Assembly (NCBI GenBank): GCA_022791195.1
Contig: JAAVYP010000004.1
Coordinates: 17,240-81,239, forward strand
Direction: 5' to 3'
DNA: 64,000 bases
Source: Clostridiales bacterium
GTDB taxonomy: Bacteria; Bacillota; Clostridia; Oscillospirales; CAG-272
In this document: positions 61,967-64,000 of the stretch, one piece after another
How the letters are laid out: each line of letters opens with the position of its first letter
Numbering within the stretch: the first letter of the stretch is position 1
Made by a program: the position numbers and the translations under genes
Notes under the pieces: model-generated
Told to the model about the DNA's origin: nothing
Databases searched by the model: none
The model's input: the letters and a program-made list of their open reading frames with translations, nothing else

Positions 61967-62617
61967 ATGAAGATTAAAATGAAAAAACAAATTTGCGGTC
62001 TATTGGCTGTATTAAGTTCTTTTATGGTTTTGACGTTGCAGCCGACAGCGTTTGACGACAGCGCCGCACAGGTATATGCTGACAAATATGTGACAAAATA
62101 TAATAGTTCGTATAAGTCATATTCCGCTGATTGCACAAACTTTGTTTCACAGTGTTTAGCGGCCGGCGGACTGGCGCAAACTGACAACTGGTGGTACAAA
62201 AAGGGTGTTGTTGGCACACTTTTTGATACCCATTCACATGCATGGTCGGTAGCCGATGATCTGAAAAACTATATGAAAAACGATTTAAAAGCCGAGCGTA
62301 TGGTGGGCCAGTGGAAAAAACGGGAAGCTTTTGATAGCAACGGCAAACGGTTGTGCTATGCGTATAGAGATAACAGCGCCAATATTTTGGGTTATCATGC
62401 TGAGGTGATTTTCTATGACTGGCAGGATGACGGCCATATTGACCATGCCAGCTTTGTTGTGGGTACCAATACGGCCTATGACGGTACAGGCTATGGCGAT
62501 TTAATTAACCAGCACACAACCAATCGTCAGCATACTGTGTGGCACTTAGACGATTATAATACCAGCCGTGATACAACCGCCATATACGGCTTCCGGTTAG
62601 ACCGAAACAAATATTGA
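61967..62617 (+). CDS. Secreted amidase-domain (Amidase_6) protein
   Basis: 216 residues from the ATG at 61967 (an alternative ATG is at 61979). The signal peptide CGLLAVLSSFMVLTLQPTAF is followed by an Amidase_6-type domain: KYNSSYKSYSADCTNFVSQCLAAGG with the probable catalytic Cys, DDGHIDHASFVVG with a His, and the INQHTTNRQHTVWHL segment. It is likely an extracellular NlpC/P60-related peptidase or amidase. Its leader contains a multi-hairpin structure. Confidence 0.85.
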   Translation: MKIKMKKQICGLLAVLSSFMVLTLQPTAFDDSAAQVYADKYVTKYNSSYKSYSADCTNFVSQCLAAGGLAQTDNWWYKKGVVGTLFDTHSHAWSVADDLKNYMKNDLKAERMVGQWKKREAFDSNGKRLCYAYRDNSANILGYHAEVIFYDWQDDGHIDHASFVVGTNTAYDGTGYGDLINQHTTNRQHTVWHLDDYNTSRDTTAIYGFRLDRNKY

Positions 62618-62633
62618 GAAAGGTGTGTTAATT

Positions 62634-63323
62634 ATGAAAAAATCAAAGAATTTTCGCGTAAAAAAGATTTTTCTTTTGGCAGCCTGCTTGATCGTGGCTC
62701 TTGGGTCTGCGTTGGCCGCCCAGTCCTTTGTGACACGTGACGCCAATGCTGAGAAAAAAGAGGAAGGCGTGATCAAAGAGATTCTTACAGAGGCTTCTAT
62801 TTTAGAGAGAAGCGCCAACCAGTATAAAATGACAAACGGAACCATGCGCAAAGCGGCGCCGACCGGCGAAGAGCAAAAAGAAGCGGCCGGTCAGTATATC
62901 GCGGATTTAGAAAAGGTCTATTCGGCTGAGGCGTCGATTGTGCAAAATGAAAAGAAAAAGCTGGAAAACGAGATTGTACAAGGGGAGGCCGAACGGTTTT
63001 CCGCTGTGATTGACAACGGCGTTTTTGATGTCTCGATTCAGTCGAAAAAGATAGAGGAGCAAACGGCGGTTGTCGAAGCAACGCTGCTCACCTGGCAGAA
63101 ATATATTGTACAGCGCGAAAACGGCGCGTATCGTGTGCTGTTCCCGGTGAACAGAGACAAGGTTGAGGTGAAGCTTGTCAAAGAGGGCGATGATTGGAAA
63201 GTTGCCAGCTATGATATTCTTCACAAAGATGTTGAGGGAGATTATGATCAGGAAGAAAGCTTTGATTCGTTAGAAGAAGCAATTGCTTATGCTGATAAAA
63301 CGACTCCTAACAATGTGTTTTAA
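62634..63323 (+). CDS. Secreted protein of unknown function
   Basis: 229 residues from the ATG at 62634 (AAAGGTG upstream). The signal peptide KIFLLAACLIVALGSALAAQSF is followed by a helical, Glu/Lys-rich middle and a beta-containing C-terminus (YRVLFPVNRDKVEVKLVKEGDDWKVASYDILH). It follows the amidase gene by 16 nt, so the two are probably co-transcribed. No catalytic motif is recognised; a partner of the amidase-domain protein is possible. Confidence 0.78.
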   Translation: MKKSKNFRVKKIFLLAACLIVALGSALAAQSFVTRDANAEKKEEGVIKEILTEASILERSANQYKMTNGTMRKAAPTGEEQKEAAGQYIADLEKVYSAEASIVQNEKKKLENEIVQGEAERFSAVIDNGVFDVSIQSKKIEEQTAVVEATLLTWQKYIVQRENGAYRVLFPVNRDKVEVKLVKEGDDWKVASYDILHKDVEGDYDQEESFDSLEEAIAYADKTTPNNVF

Positions 63324-63331
63324 AATGTGAA

Positions 63332-63364
63332 TCCCCCGTGTAAGGCGGGGGAGTTCTTTTTTTT
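63332..63364 (+). terminator. Terminator after the secreted-protein gene
   Basis: Arms TCCCCC and GGGGGA, followed by a long T-run ending at 63364. It ends the amidase-domain gene unit. Confidence 0.88.
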
Positions 63365-63484
63365 GCAGCAGTGCTCACCAAGCAAAAGAACCGCCGCAAA
63401 GAAGCAGGGCAAGACAAACCGTTATGGTTTGCCTTGCCCTTTTTGTTCGGTGCACTCTCTTATAGACCTCAACATAAACTTTGT

Positions 63485-63640
63485 TTATCGATTGTCTTTC
63501 TCCACGCTTTCTACATGCGTTTTTAAAACAAGATTAATATATTGCGAGAAAGAGCGGTCATCCTGCTCGGCTAATTCTTTCACTTTTATCACTAAATCAG
63601 AATCTAACGTGATGCTGACTTTCTCTTTTAGTGGTTTCAT
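63485..63640 (-). CDS. Small ribbon-helix-helix (RHH) protein
   Basis: 51 residues. MKPLKEKVSITLDSDLVIKVKELAEQ is followed by DDRSFSQYINLVLKTHVESVEKDNR. The pattern of an alternating beta strand (KVSITLD), then two helices, matches the CopG/Arc RHH fold. AAGGACG precedes the start. It resembles an antitoxin or plasmid-type regulator, but no toxin gene is seen next to it. Confidence 0.82.
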   Translation of the reverse strand: MKPLKEKVSITLDSDLVIKVKELAEQDDRSFSQYINLVLKTHVESVEKDNR

Positions 63641-63795
63641 TTTTATGCGTCCTTATCAAGCATTCGTGGTATAAATACATCTTTGGTTGTATTATACGTC
63701 TTTTGCTTGCAAAACATTGACAAATCGTGTCAAGTAGCATAAAGTAGTATAAAAACGGCGCACATGAAGAGAGAGGGGGCGCAGCAAAAGGATAA

Positions 63796-63836
63796 AAACC
63801 GCCGCGGGCAGCTTGGCTGACAGGCGGCGGGGTTTT
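63796..63836 (-). terminator. Terminator after the right-edge partial gene
   Basis: Arms CCGCCG and CGGCGG surround a ~20-nt loop. On the minus strand a T-run (GGTTTTTATCC) follows. Confidence 0.75.
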
Positions 63837-63843
63837 CTTTTTT

Positions 63844-64000
63844 TTATGCTTTGCGTATTCCCTCTAACAAGGCTTTGAACGCGGGGGATGTTTTGATTTG
63901 CCCCATGTCGCCTTGACGGGTGCAAACGGTGACTTCTAATTCAGCACAGCCTGTCTCGCCCTCTTCAAACAACAGTCTTGCTTCAAAGTACTGCTCGTTG
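63844..64000 (-). CDS. Partial gene at the right edge, unknown product
   Basis: Only the last 52 codons are visible. The peptide reads NEQYFEARLLFEEGETG, then CAELEVTVCTRQGDMGQIKTSPAFKALLEGIRKA, then TAA. It looks like the soluble C-terminus of a small protein; no family is recognised. The rest lies outside the window. Confidence 0.6.
   Translation of the reverse strand, partial: NEQYFEARLLFEEGETGCAELEVTVCTRQGDMGQIKTSPAFKALLEGIRKA

Noticed and set aside
63641..63840. Toxin gene partner of the RHH protein
   Set aside because: No open frame with a ribosome site is visible; only a promoter-like sequence and a terminator lie there.

Overview
The window is a piece of a Gram-positive, low-to-medium GC chromosome of the class Clostridia (Bacillota) centred on the replication origin. 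Evidence: dnaA, dnaN, recF, remB, gyrB and gyrA lie on the minus strand left of about 25.0 kb. rpmH, rnpA, yidD, yidC and jag lie on the plus strand right of it. DnaA-box-like 9-mers fill the dnaA-dnaN gap, and noc, parA, parB and a perfect parS palindrome sit about 15 kb away. RemB, CsaB, RecX, FeoB with a small Cys-rich partner, a DUF4358 lipoprotein and an MBOAT/AlgX-type O-acetylation cluster all fit an anaerobic clostridial lineage. I cannot name the genus. Compared with the Bacillus subtilis order, the S4-domain gene between dnaN and recF is missing, and jag is not followed by mnmE, mnmG and rsmG.

Layout. 0-8.3 kb (minus): a partial foldase-like lipoprotein, a glycosyltransferase-CsaB fusion, a MORN-repeat membrane protein, an unknown membrane protein, serS, parB and parA. 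8.3-10.4 kb: parS inside a 32-bp palindrome, noc, a 16-bp-period repeat array and a small DUF6514-like gene. 10.4-25 kb (minus): an LCP cell-wall ligase, pgsA, rimO, recX, recA, a lipoprotein, gyrA, gyrB, remB, recF, dnaN, oriC and dnaA. 25-32.7 kb (plus): rpmH to jag, then a YhaO-like nuclease, a YjjG-like phosphatase and a YhaN-like ATPase. 32.7-33.9 kb: non-coding, dominated by a ~714-bp nested inverted repeat. 33.9-37.8 kb: an unknown gene divergent from an XRE regulator, then three related lipoproteins. 37.9-47.1 kb (minus): a membrane protein, a DUF4358 lipoprotein, two AlgX/AlgJ-like proteins, a DHHW protein, an MBOAT acyltransferase and a phosphoribosyltransferase. 47.8-52.3 kb (minus): a membrane protein, a MarR-MATE efflux operon, a secreted protein and a DtxR-type regulator. 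52.6-56 kb (plus): the feoA-feoA-feoB iron operon. 56-64 kb: a GH1 glycosidase, tRNA-Leu, a DUF1934 gene with a probable leaderless promoter, holA, a toprim protein, a membrane-CBM9 fusion, an amidase-domain protein, a secreted protein, a small RHH protein and a partial gene.

How the parts work together. The core region initiates and segregates replication (DnaA, DnaN, gyrase, ParAB, Noc). The 40-46 kb cluster would O-acetylate an exported cell-wall or surface polymer. CsaB and LCP are consistent with pyruvylated, wall-attached secondary polymers. Iron uptake is controlled by a metal-responsive repressor whose likely operators follow the feo promoter.

The most unusual content is non-coding. 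At least six intergenic loci (about 10.4, 28.1, 39.4, 41.8, 47.3 and 52.4 kb) carry copies of a modular multi-hairpin element. Its stems differ between copies by compensatory changes, and two copies appear to supply the stop codon of the adjacent gene. A giant palindrome at 32.9-33.6 kb and an iteron-like array upstream of noc are also notable.
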